From Natronomonas moolapensis 8.8.11 (GTDB taxonomy: Archaea > Halobacteriota > Halobacteria > Halobacteriales > Haloarculaceae), in contig NC_020388.1 of NCBI RefSeq assembly GCF_000591055.1, forward strand, positions 1,860,001 through 1,924,000: DNA of 64,000 nt, given 5' to 3'. A program made the position numbers and the translations under genes. Each line of letters opens with the position of its first letter. Positions within the stretch are counted from its first letter, which is position 1. A model generated the notes under the pieces. That model had not been told where the DNA came from. It made no database searches and worked only from the letters and a program-made list of their open reading frames with translations. Of this stretch, positions 8,077 through 17,397 are shown in pieces.

Positions 8077-9114
8077 GTGGTCGGCTCGGTTGATCATGGG
8101 CTGGGCTGGTCTTCCGGCGACGGGCGGATGGACGGGAACACTCGCTGGCACGTCGCCTGTTTCGAAGCTGCTAATTACTGCGCTCATCACTACGCCGAAT
8201 ACGAATCCGCAGAGCTGGACAAGGACCTGCCGTTCCTGTTCCTTCACGGCGACAACGACAGCGGGAAAGGCATGTTCCTGCGGTTCGGGACACGCCTCAT
8301 CTCGAATGGATACGTGCAGGAAGTCACGACCGGCGATGACTTCGTCAAAAACAACATCGAGCGAGCTCGTGCGTCGGACACCGTTTTCCCGTACATTGTT
8401 GACGACGTGGCGAAATCCAAAATCGACCGGGACATCATCAAATCCTACTGGGAGGGGAGGTGGGATGGGTCTATCCAGATGCCGACGTTCATTTTCTCCT
8501 CGAACGATTCGACGAAACCCAAGTCCGAACTCCGCACTCGGATGAAGACGCTGGATTTCAACGTCAACTTCTCCGAACTGAAGAAAGACGAACGCGAAGC
8601 CGCCGCGCAGATCGCGGGGCAAGCGGACAGCTGTAACCTGTTCCCGTGGTTCGCCCACCTGTTCTTGCAGCGGGATATCTCGCTGCCGGACCAGTCGGAT
8701 CGACTCGCGGATGCTCGGGACGTGTTCGCGGAGCTGTATGCGTACGCGTAGAAAGAACCACCAGAGTACGTGCCCTTAGAGACACCCGCCGAGCAGGAGC
8801 ACGATCCGGGCCGTCGGAAGTGGATCAGTGCGCTGTCCGACGGGCTGTGTGAACTCGATTTCAAGGACGACGGGCGTATCGTCGCTGATTTCTCAGCGAA
8901 TCTGGACCACCAACAGTGCTGGGAGTTCCAGAAGGCAACGCCACCCCATATCCGGGCAGGTATTTACGGGCCGGCGGTTTAATGTGAAAACGCAAACAGA
9001 TTCCAGAATTGGATTGATGAGCCCAGTGTCATTGAAGATGCACGACGCGACACCGAGGCAGCCACTGACGACACCGGTGTGCTGTCTCGGGTCACGCGGC
9101 TCGTCCGAGGGTAA
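8077..9114 (+). pseudogene. Broken P-loop (SF3/AAA-like) ATPase gene
   Basis: One frame runs from about 8077 to a TAA at 9112 but is interrupted by TAG at 8749 and TAA at 8980. It encodes LFLHGDNDSGKGMFLRFG (Walker A), TVFPYIVDDVAKSK (Walker B) and TFIFSSNDSTKP (polar sensor strand), the order expected in viral or plasmid superfamily 3 helicases. The sequence after each stop stays protein-like (EYVPLETPAEQ; ANRFQNWIDEPSVIEDARRD), so the stops look like recent nonsense mutations. Probably a leftover of an integrated plasmid or virus. Confidence 0.6.
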
Positions 9115-9119
9115 TAGCC

Positions 9120-11177
9120 ATGTCTGATCACACATCTCACCGGCAGTTCGACGGGACGTTAGTCACGGTCCCGTTCGGGGGCGAAAACGTCGAACGGACA
9201 GCGCAAAACGAATACCGGATGCTTCTCGACGAGCACGATTCAGAGGATGTGCTCGTCATCACCGGTGCGCCGACGAGCGCAGACACGTTCCGTGAAGCGT
9301 TAGGTGCGGAACTGCCGGGCGCGGCGACGCCGTACGTGACGTCGTCGGTCGTGCACGCGACCGACGTCCTCAATCAGACCGACGACCGCGTCATTCTTTC
9401 GGATGCGCTGCGACGAGAGCTCCTGTACCGGTTCCTCCCAGACCACGAGTGGGAAACGGAGTACCTCCAACGGGCGTCTGCGCAACCGTCGTTCATCGAA
9501 GACGTGGCTGCCGTGATGGGCACGGTTTCCTGGCAGACAATCACACCTGAGGAAACTCCGGAACTCCGTGACATCACGGCTGCACTCGACGGGTTCCACG
9601 AGTGGCTCGCGGAACACGGGCATATGGAGCGCGGGCAACTCATCTCGGAAGCGCTCGATGTCCTCACTGGGGATGCCCGCGACGAGGTCGTCGATTTCGA
9701 CGCGGTGCTCGCAGTGGAGTTTGAGGAGTTCTTCCCACTTGATCGCGCGTATCTCGACGCGCTTGCGGGAGACTGCGAGCTCGTCTGTGTCGCCGAAGAG
9801 CACGCGAGTGTGCGTCGGACGTGGGTCGAGACCGGGCCAGTCACGGACTACGTCTCGTTCGGCGACTCCCGGCGTGGGACATCGGGGGCACCGTCGACAC
9901 GACCAGCTGCGACGGCGGCCTATTTCGCCGACGAAACGGTTCCGGAGGATCCGGGAACTGGATCGGTCTCCGTGCTCGCGACAGACTCCAGTGACGAACA
10001 GCTCGCTGAGATTGCGAACGAAATTGAAGCACTCGTCGCACAGTCGGACTGGGAGTACGACGACATCGCTGTCGCCACGAAGCAAAGCGGGAGTGCTGTG
10101 ACGGACAGTATCAAAGCGCTCGAAAGCACCGGGATCCCAACGGAATCGACAACGGTCACCGGGTTCGGTGACGATCCCGCGATTCGGGAACTCCTCGCTG
10201 CCGTTCGGTACCGTGCCGAGGAGGAAGATGATGACTCCGGCCACGGTCCGGAACTCGATACGGACCGCTTGGACCGGGTCAGCGAGACCGAGAGCCTCGA
10301 AGACGCGATTCACTGGTGGGCGACGGACGCTGGATTGAAAGAGCGGGTCGCGGAGCGAGCGGCCCCGCTTGACGCTCGGGCGCAGTTCGGGAACGTCCGG
10401 CGGGCGTTCCGCATGGCTGAGTTCCTCGAAGAGACCGAGTTCGTGGATGCGACGTGGGAGTCTTTCAAGCAGATGCTCGAACGCGCTCACGAGTATGCAC
10501 CGCAGCAGAATCAGACGAGTGCGACGGATCTCGACGGCGGGGTCCGCGTCGATCACTTGCAAGCGATCAAGAACGAGTCCTTTCGCGCGGTGTTTCTCGT
10601 GAATCTCGTCGATAGTGAATACCCAGGTGACCCGTTCCAAACACGGTTGTTCCCGACTGAGCGAGTCGCGTCGATGCCGGACTATCCTGGTGTAACGGAA
10701 CTCGATAGATCGGATGTGGATGCGACGTTCCCGACGACGTCGACGGCGTCAGCCCGACCGTTCGCGCAGTACCACACGGAGCACGCGCGGCGACGGTTAG
10801 CTGTCGGTGCTAACGCGGCGACAGAGCGACTCTACTGTTGTCTCTACGAGTACGAAGACACAGCGCTCGAAGAGCGTGCGCAGGCGTCGCGGTTCCTCAC
10901 AGCGGCGTATGCGGAGCTTCCGTGGGTGACCGAGGCCGATGAGCCACACATTACGAGTGAGCAAGCGGCGGAGCAGTACCTGTTATCGCGGGTTGACGAC
11001 GCGCTCGCGGAGGTGCGCCGCGCGAACAGTCAGGACGTGACGGTATCGCTCGACGAGGTCGAAGCGGAACTCGGAGAGGTTCAGGACCTCCTCAGACAGA
11101 GCGGCTCCCGAGGAGACGAGCTCCGAGAAGCGTTGCGTGCACGTGTCGAATTCGCCAACGGGGAGGTGCGGCGATGA
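9120..11177 (+). CDS. AddB-like inactivated helicase subunit
   Basis: 685 residues. The N-terminus (ESEDVLVITGAPTSADTFREAL-like region at residues 40-58) matches the position of a UvrD-type Walker A strand but lacks the GKT triplet. A later segment, VDHLQAIKNESFRAVFLVNL plus DSEYPG, corresponds to the SF1 motif V region (normally SSKGLEFDHVFL) and is also degenerate. No nuclease domain is present. This is the pattern of AddB/RexB, a helicase fold that has lost its motor. It overlaps the following nuclease gene by ATGA, so the two together look like a split AddB. An alternative is another UvrD-derived accessory protein. Confidence 0.65.
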   Translation: MSDHTSHRQFDGTLVTVPFGGENVERTAQNEYRMLLDEHDSEDVLVITGAPTSADTFREALGAELPGAATPYVTSSVVHATDVLNQTDDRVILSDALRRELLYRFLPDHEWETEYLQRASAQPSFIEDVAAVMGTVSWQTITPEETPELRDITAALDGFHEWLAEHGHMERGQLISEALDVLTGDARDEVVDFDAVLAVEFEEFFPLDRAYLDALAGDCELVCVAEEHASVRRTWVETGPVTDYVSFGDSRRGTSGAPSTRPAATAAYFADETVPEDPGTGSVSVLATDSSDEQLAEIANEIEALVAQSDWEYDDIAVATKQSGSAVTDSIKALESTGIPTESTTVTGFGDDPAIRELLAAVRYRAEEEDDDSGHGPELDTDRLDRVSETESLEDAIHWWATDAGLKERVAERAAPLDARAQFGNVRRAFRMAEFLEETEFVDATWESFKQMLERAHEYAPQQNQTSATDLDGGVRVDHLQAIKNESFRAVFLVNLVDSEYPGDPFQTRLFPTERVASMPDYPGVTELDRSDVDATFPTTSTASARPFAQYHTEHARRRLAVGANAATERLYCCLYEYEDTALEERAQASRFLTAAYAELPWVTEADEPHITSEQAAEQYLLSRVDDALAEVRRANSQDVTVSLDEVEAELGEVQDLLRQSGSRGDELREALRARVEFANGEVRR

Positions 11178-12076
11178 GTTCGTCGCTCTCCCCGTCGCGG
11201 TTAGCGAACTACGCGACGTGTCCGCGGCTGTACGACTACCGCTACGCGCAAGACGTGAACGCGCCGGACCGTACAGAACTGTATCTCAACCAAGGAACGA
11301 TCTACCACGAGACTATCGAAGACGTGTGTGATGCGACTGACCGCGATAACGACCCGGAGACGATACACGACCGGGCGATGCAGGTCTTCGATGCGAAGTG
11401 GGACGAACACAGTACCCCGGACGACTACGAATCTGCTGCGCATCAAGAATACCAGCGAGCCGAGAACCGCGCTGCTATCGCGTCGTTCTTCGATCCGGAC
11501 GGTGGGGATGGGATCGAGCACGCTCGCTACTCGGTTGCTACGGAATGTTGGGTGGAGTGCGATGTGGACGGCCGAGAACTCCACGGGAAAGCTGACAACG
11601 TCGTCCGGACTGATGACGGGCTGCACATCTTCGACTACAAGCGGAACACGGACGGGGTTCTTTCGTCGGGGACGGCCGAGTACCTTGGCGAGCATCTCGA
11701 CGGGGAGGCCCACGAACCGAAGCGGGTTCGGAACGCGTTCCAGACGGCGACATACGTCGAAGGCGTCAAGAACGAACCGTTCTACGAAGACGGGATGGAA
11801 GTCCGGTTCAGTTTCTACGGCCTCCTCAACAGCACGTCGTTCGAGAGCACGCCGTCTGGATACGACGTGTCTGCACGCGGATGGGGACGGGAAACGACTG
11901 AGATTTACGAGGATCACTACGACACGATCTGGGCGCTCATTCGCGCCGCACACGACGGCATCACCGATAAGACGTACGAGCCGGAGCCGTTCGAGCTCAT
12001 CACCGAGGAGGCGTGCCCGGACTGTGACTACCGAGAGATGTGTGCTGATCGCCTGTCGACAGAGGTGCGACGATGA
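11174..12076 (+). CDS. Fe-S PD-(D/E)XK nuclease (Cas4/AddB type)
   Basis: 300 residues. CPRLYDYRYAQDV near residue 16, GTIYHETIEDVC, a GKADNVVRTDDGLHIFDYKR core (D and E/D-x-K nuclease residues) and a terminal CPDCDYREMC give the single Cys plus C-x2-C-x5-C of the iron-sulphur clasp found in AddB, Cas4 and Dna2 nucleases. It should cut single-stranded DNA ends. The ATG overlaps the upstream gene and the TGA overlaps the downstream helicase gene (both ATGA), so the three are translationally coupled. The product is the size of a free-standing AddB C-terminal domain. Confidence 0.85.
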   Translation: MSSSLSPSRLANYATCPRLYDYRYAQDVNAPDRTELYLNQGTIYHETIEDVCDATDRDNDPETIHDRAMQVFDAKWDEHSTPDDYESAAHQEYQRAENRAAIASFFDPDGGDGIEHARYSVATECWVECDVDGRELHGKADNVVRTDDGLHIFDYKRNTDGVLSSGTAEYLGEHLDGEAHEPKRVRNAFQTATYVEGVKNEPFYEDGMEVRFSFYGLLNSTSFESTPSGYDVSARGWGRETTEIYEDHYDTIWALIRAAHDGITDKTYEPEPFELITEEACPDCDYREMCADRLSTEVRR

Positions 12077-15000
12077 GCGACGAGACGGAGTACCCGTCGT
12101 GGTTCCCCGTTCCAGAAGAAGACGTGTCTCCGGAGCCCCAGCAGGAGACGATCATCGATTCCGAGGCGTACCCGATGCGTGTCCTCGCCGGTGCAGGGAC
12201 GGGGAAGACGTTCACGATGGTGCGGAAGATCGAACACCTCATCGACGAGGAGGACGTCTCGCCGGACCGGATTCTCGCGTTGACGTTCACGAACAACGCG
12301 GCGGACTCGATGCGGGAGAAACTTAACGCGAAACTCGGGACAGCGGGGTACGACATCGACGCGTACACGTACCACTCGATCTGTAACGAGATCCTCACCG
12401 ATTACGCGTACGAGGCGGGGATCGATCCGGACTTCGAGGTCGCCACGGACGCCGAGAAGTACGCCGTCGTGCTGGACGTCCTAGACGACATCGAGTACCG
12501 GTCTGTGAAACCCAACGTGTACGGGAGCGACGGGTATGCGTCAGGGGCCGCGTCGAAGCTGCTCAGCTTTATCGGGTCGATGAAACGCAGCGGCATCACC
12601 CCTGACGACATCGACACGTTCCTCGGGCCTGCCGACCGCGTGTATGAACTCGTCGACCTCTCGGAGTGCGTCGAGGCTATTGCCAGTGACCATCTGGGCG
12701 GCCGGTCCGTGTCAAGCGTACTGGGCTCGCTCCCAGACGTGCGTGTTGACCTCGTTGAAGAACGTGATGCGCTGGGGACGGACGGAATGGAGGCCAGTGT
12801 ACGCGACTTTCTCGACCGCTTAGTGGATCTTTGCGACGCGCTGGAAGTAGCGTTCGAAGCCCACGAGGCAGGCAACCAGGAACTGCCGGACAGCGCGTAC
12901 AAGCTCCCGAAATACCTGCTCGGCGGGTACGCGAACGGTGCGCCGAAAGGAATCCCCGGTGATATCGACCTCGAACTCACGGATCATCTCGACTCGTTCC
13001 TCTCGGACTGTCTTACGGCCCGTGACCTGACGCCCGGATACGCCGCATACGAGCGTGAACTTGACGAGCGGAACCTGATAGACTTCGACGGCCTCGTCGT
13101 GGAGACGGCTGCACTGATGGAGTCGCCGGTCGGTGAGGAAATCGCTGATCGGTGGGACTACGTGTTCTGTGACGAGTTCCAGGACACCGACCGGCTGCAG
13201 TTCGATCTCGTCACGTCTCTCGTCACCGACGACAACCTGTTCGTCGTCGGTGACGACGATCAGGCGATCTACGAGTGGCGTGGCGCGAACGTCGCCAACA
13301 TCACTGACGAACTCGACCGCGCATTCGCCGCACTCGAAGATGAACCGTTAGAAGAGAACTTCCGGTCCCGACAGCCGATCCTCAATCTGGCGAACGAAGC
13401 AATTCAGAAGCTCGATCACCGCGAACGACATAAAACACTCACTCGTGTCGACGAACCCGCGTATGACGGGGATACCGTCGCTACCGTCGAACTCCCGGAC
13501 GAAGACGACGACTCGGACGCGGCACCCCAACTTCGTACCGTCGTCCAGAATCTGCTGAGCGGTGCGGCGGAAAAACTCGATGAGACGTACGATCCGGGCG
13601 ACATCGCGTTACTCGTCCGGAAGAACGACCACGCGACACCGGTTATCGAGGAATTCGAAGACGCGGGCATCCCGTACCGAGTCGCTGGCGATTTGGCCAC
13701 GGAATCAGTCGGCGTCGGCACCGTCACCGCCTACCTGAAGGCACTCGCACGCCCCGAAGACGAGGTCAGTTGGAATCGCGTCCTCCTGATGCGGTACCGG
13801 CTGTGCGACGCGGACTTCCACACGCTCAACGCGGGCGACGAGCCTCTCGTGGATGCGCTCCGGGAGACGCCGCTCGACGAGTTCGAGGAGCCCGACCGCG
13901 TCGCAGAAGCCCGCGAGCACGCCACGGAACTGCTCGATATTCGTGACTCGGCGTCGCTCACGCACCTGTACCGCGAACTCACAGACCGAACAAACATCGA
14001 GTGGTATCTCAGCGAGCAGGAGCGAAGAGACCTCGCCCAACTGGAGGACGTCATCGAACAGTACGGGGACAGTGCCGTCCAACCACCGCTCACGCCGGAG
14101 TTCATCGACTCGCTCGAACACTACGACTCCCTGTTCGACGAGAGCGGCGCCTCGCCGACGAGTCAGCCGGACGTCGCCGACGACGCGGTCAACGTGATGA
14201 CCATCCACAAGAGCAAGGGTCTGGACTTCCCGGTCGTCCTCATCCCACAAATCACGGCTGACGAGTGGGCACCGAGTTCACGCACCTACGACGCGCTCGA
14301 AACCAGCCTCTCGGACGGAGCAAAGGCAGCGTTCGCCGAGGACTTCGTCGAGCGGGATGCCCGCGAGACCCGCCGCGTGTTCCACGTCGGGATCACGCGT
14401 GCCGAAGACATCCTTGTCCTGCAGGGGGCCAGCGAGGAAGGCGACGATGCTGCGGACGAGGATTCGGTTTCAGCGGTGGTCGACGAGATACTGCCGTCTC
14501 GAATCCCGTGGCAGCCAGAGCGAGGGCAACTCCCGATCTGGACCGATGTTCAAGAGTGTCTCCCGAACGACGCAGTAGACTGGACGAATACGCTGGCCAG
14601 CGAGACTGTCGGAACTGTCGGCGGTACCGTCAGACACGATGGGGAAGAGCTCGCGGTTGGGGTTGCGCGCGACCGTGTGCTAACCCTTGCAACGGCCACG
14701 CTCGATGGGAGTCTCTCACCGAGCGCCGAGCGGGAGATGCTCCAGGTTGAGTCGCTGACTGGCCCGTCGACACCGCCACCGTCGCTCTCGCACAGCTACA
14801 CGTCGCTTTCGGCCTACGAAGAATGCCCGCGGAGTCATTATCTGGACTACGTGGTCAATGCGTTCCCCGATTATCAGGGGACCACAGCCACGAGCGATTC
14901 CGGAGGCGGTGTCTCACAACGCGAAATCGGGGTGCTGTTCCACGATACCGCAGAACAAGCCGCGAATCAAGATGCGGAGCGTCGTGAGGGGTGGTACGAA

Positions 15001-15534
15001 ATCTGCGAGCGACTCGCCAGTCAGCGCCGCGCTGGGGACGCCCTCCCAGCAGCAAAACAGTGCATCGACCGGTACTTCGAGTTGGATCTCCCCAGTTACG
15101 AGATCATCGACGCGGAGCGAGAGTTCGAGCTCACTATTGATGGGCACGAACTCGTCGGCTACATTGACGCCGTCTACCGGACGCCTGACGACGAGCTGGT
15201 CGTCATCGATTACAAGGCAACCGAACGGCACCGCGACCTACGGGACGACAAGCAACTCCCGATCTACCTGTTAGCGTGCGGTGACCTGTACGATGAGCCT
15301 GTCGCACGCGCGGGATACGCCTACGTCGGAGACATCGGGCCAAAAGTCGAATCCCGAACGTTCAGCGATGGTGACCTAGAAGCACTCAGAGAAGATGTGA
15401 CGTCGTCGATGAATGATATTGCGGCGTTCTCGTTCAGTCGGTACACGTCGGGTGAGCACTGCCGGTGGTGTCAGCACAACCAACTCCCCTGCGCGCCGGG
15501 CTCATTCACTGTTGGCCCTGGGTTCGAGGAGTGA
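12073..15534 (+). CDS. UvrD/AddA-type helicase-nuclease
   Basis: 1153 residues. SF1A helicase motifs are complete: LAGAGTGKTFTM (residues ~39-46), ALTFTNNAADSM, VFCDEFQDTDRLQ (~366), VVGDDDQAIYEWRGA, MTIHKSKGLDFPVVLIPQ and FHVGITRAEDILVL. From about residue 905 a PD-(D/E)XK nuclease follows: SLSAYEECPRSHYLDYV, IDAVYRTPDDELVVIDYKAT (~1045) and a terminal CRWCQHNQLPC, again an iron-sulphur pattern. This is the AddA/RecB architecture: a motor that unwinds broken or foreign DNA while trimming it. Last gene of the three-gene operon. Likely roles are recombinational repair and degradation of invading DNA. Confidence 0.9.
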   Translation: MSDETEYPSWFPVPEEDVSPEPQQETIIDSEAYPMRVLAGAGTGKTFTMVRKIEHLIDEEDVSPDRILALTFTNNAADSMREKLNAKLGTAGYDIDAYTYHSICNEILTDYAYEAGIDPDFEVATDAEKYAVVLDVLDDIEYRSVKPNVYGSDGYASGAASKLLSFIGSMKRSGITPDDIDTFLGPADRVYELVDLSECVEAIASDHLGGRSVSSVLGSLPDVRVDLVEERDALGTDGMEASVRDFLDRLVDLCDALEVAFEAHEAGNQELPDSAYKLPKYLLGGYANGAPKGIPGDIDLELTDHLDSFLSDCLTARDLTPGYAAYERELDERNLIDFDGLVVETAALMESPVGEEIADRWDYVFCDEFQDTDRLQFDLVTSLVTDDNLFVVGDDDQAIYEWRGANVANITDELDRAFAALEDEPLEENFRSRQPILNLANEAIQKLDHRERHKTLTRVDEPAYDGDTVATVELPDEDDDSDAAPQLRTVVQNLLSGAAEKLDETYDPGDIALLVRKNDHATPVIEEFEDAGIPYRVAGDLATESVGVGTVTAYLKALARPEDEVSWNRVLLMRYRLCDADFHTLNAGDEPLVDALRETPLDEFEEPDRVAEAREHATELLDIRDSASLTHLYRELTDRTNIEWYLSEQERRDLAQLEDVIEQYGDSAVQPPLTPEFIDSLEHYDSLFDESGASPTSQPDVADDAVNVMTIHKSKGLDFPVVLIPQITADEWAPSSRTYDALETSLSDGAKAAFAEDFVERDARETRRVFHVGITRAEDILVLQGASEEGDDAADEDSVSAVVDEILPSRIPWQPERGQLPIWTDVQECLPNDAVDWTNTLASETVGTVGGTVRHDGEELAVGVARDRVLTLATATLDGSLSPSAEREMLQVESLTGPSTPPPSLSHSYTSLSAYEECPRSHYLDYVVNAFPDYQGTTATSDSGGGVSQREIGVLFHDTAEQAANQDAERREGWYEICERLASQRRAGDALPAAKQCIDRYFELDLPSYEIIDAEREFELTIDGHELVGYIDAVYRTPDDELVVIDYKATERHRDLRDDKQLPIYLLACGDLYDEPVARAGYAYVGDIGPKVESRTFSDGDLEALREDVTSSMNDIAAFSFSRYTSGEHCRWCQHNQLPCAPGSFTVGPGFEE

Positions 15535-15739
15535 ATCAACCGGCACCACGCGAAGAGCGGTTTCCCGTACATATCGTTCCCATCTCACCTGCATCCCTCG
15601 GTAGGTTCGGTGTCTTGGTCGCACTGCGAGAACACTCCGATGATAGCCACCCGAATCCCTAACTCATTATCGCCGCAATCAGTATCCTAAGTATGACCTT
15701 TTAACACCGGGAGGAAGAACCCAATACACTCACCGCTGC
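15535..15739. other. Intergenic stretch without recognisable genes
   Basis: After the helicase stop there is no reading frame with coding character and no clear hairpin. With the two relics that follow it marks the junction between the AddAB-like operon and the nested IS region. Confidence 0.4.
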
Positions 15740-15919
15740 GGTGGGTCACCCGGTTCGGACTTCGTTGTCGTCTATGGTCGGCGTCGGGTCGGGAAGACGG
15801 AACTCCTCAAAGAATTCTGTGCTGACCGTCCCCACATTTGTTTCCTTGCCGCGCAGGAAGCCGAGCATCGACAGCGCGAGAAGTTCCTCGGCCAAGTTGC
15901 GGATCACCACCATTCATAA
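15740..15919 (+). pseudogene. Fragment of an archaeal ATPase (DUF234-associated type)
   Basis: About 55 codons reading FVVVYGRRRVGKTELLKEFC ... ICFLAAQEAEHRQREKFLG, the Walker A region of the archaeal ATPase family often annotated with DUF234. The residues before the P-loop and everything after the first ~50 residues are gone; the frame ends at a TAA at 15917. A truncated remnant without function. Confidence 0.7.
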
Positions 15920-15966
15920 TGGATTTTGCTACCTGAACACGGTGGAACAACGAGAGAGCCGGTAGC

Positions 15967-16240
15967 TCAATCGAGGTCGAGACTCAGCTTTAACGCCTCG
16001 TCGACTGCAGCCATCGTGGGTCTGTCGAGTGAACCGACGACCGAATGAATCTGTTCCGGAACCGAGACGGTTCGAATTTGGTCGAGCCGGATTGACGAAT
16101 CCTTTTCGAGCGGTGACCCGTCAGCCCCGACGAACACCTCGAACGGATACTCGCGGTAGGTTCCCGTGACGGGCGCGACGATGGTCGTGTTGGAGTTTCG
16201 GTTTCCGATATCGTTTTGAATGACCACGGCTGGCCGCGTT
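15967..16240 (-). pseudogene. MazF/PemK toxin gene decapitated by an IS element
   Basis: The minus-strand frame reads RPAVVIQNDIGNRNSNTT, APVTGTYREYPFEVFVGADG, SSIRLDQIRTVSVPEQI and ends SLDLD, covering most of a MazF endoribonuclease. Intact members start about 20-25 residues earlier. Here an in-frame TAA sits just before KTRPAVV, at the junction with the TnpB element, so the start codon and the first strands are lost. A cognate antitoxin gene, which would have been upstream, is absent. Confidence 0.8.
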
Positions 16241-17389
16241 TTTTATAGAGAGCAAGGAGAATACCTGCGGCTTTAGCCGCAGGATGAATCCGACAACTCC
16301 TCCACAACCCACCGCCGATAGCACGGCTAGATATTCCACCGTTCTCAAACCGAACCTTTACAAGAAACACAAGTATAAGTGATTATAGAGGCGTTCAGAA
16401 TGCTGGAAATCCATCGAACCCACCGAGCGAAAATCCTCAACCACAACCAAGTGGCTGAGATGCTCGACAGGCACGGGTGGAGTGCCAGCAAACTCTGGAA
16501 CGTCGCTAATTACCACTCTCGACAAGAGTGGGATGATACGGGTGAGATTCCCGACCGCGGCGACCTCAAAGACGAGTTGAAAGGTCACTCAAAATACAAG
16601 GGATTGCACTCGCAGTCCAGTCAGCGCGTTCTGGAGGAACTCGCTGAAGCCTTCAACTCGTGGTACGAAAAGAGGAAGTCTGACAATCGAGCGAATCCGC
16701 CCGGCTACCGCAAGAAAAACTACTACGACGACCACGGCAACCGCGTCCACGAAGAACACCCGCGTAGCACGGTGACGTGGAAACAAAACGGCATCAAACA
16801 CGACACGAAGAACAACCGTGTCCGTCTCTCAAAGGGCGCGAATCACAAGGAACACCCGAAAGCATGGGAATACATCCTTGTCGAATACGAAACCCGTCCC
16901 GGCGTCACTGTTGAGAACCTCCAACAGGTTCGCGCCGTCTACGACAAGTCAAAGGGTCGGTGGGAACTGCACCTCGTCTGCAAGGATGAAATCGAGACAC
17001 CCACCGCACCCGGAAACGAGACAGCGGGTATCGACCTCGGCATCTGTAACTTCGCGGCGGTCACGTACAGCACTGAACAAGCCGACCTCTACCCCGGCAA
17101 CCGGTTGAAACAGGACGGGTACTACTTCCCGAAAGAAATCGCCAAGTGCGACGACTCGGGTGGTGAAGAAGCGACTCGTCTCCACGCGAAGTGGTCGGAG
17201 CGCCGCACCCACTTTTTCCACTCGTTAGCGAAACACATCGTTGAGAAGTGTATCGAGCGTGGTGTTGGGCGTATCAACATCGGGAAGCTCGCTGGTGTCC
17301 GTGAAGACGACAACGGCGAGTCGAAGAACTGGGGGCGGCACGGCAACCTCGACCTGCACGGCTGGGCGTTCGACAGGTTCTCGAACATC

Positions 17390-17397
17390 CTCGAATA
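17390..17397. repeat. IS66 target-site duplication, left copy
   Basis: CTCGAATA here is repeated exactly at 18944-18951. Eight bases is the duplication length typical of IS66-family elements, confirming both ends of the insertion. Confidence 0.92.

Noticed and set aside
8047-8751. TAG codons read through as pyrrolysine or another amino acid in the 7792-9114 frame
   Set aside because: A TAA also interrupts the same frame, the surroundings are full of IS debris, and no supporting tRNA or enzyme genes are visible. Ordinary gene decay explains it.
9300-10640. 446-codon minus-strand ORF opposite the AddB-like gene
   Set aside because: Arginine/valine-rich antisense shadow; the plus-strand frame has operon overlaps and protein character.
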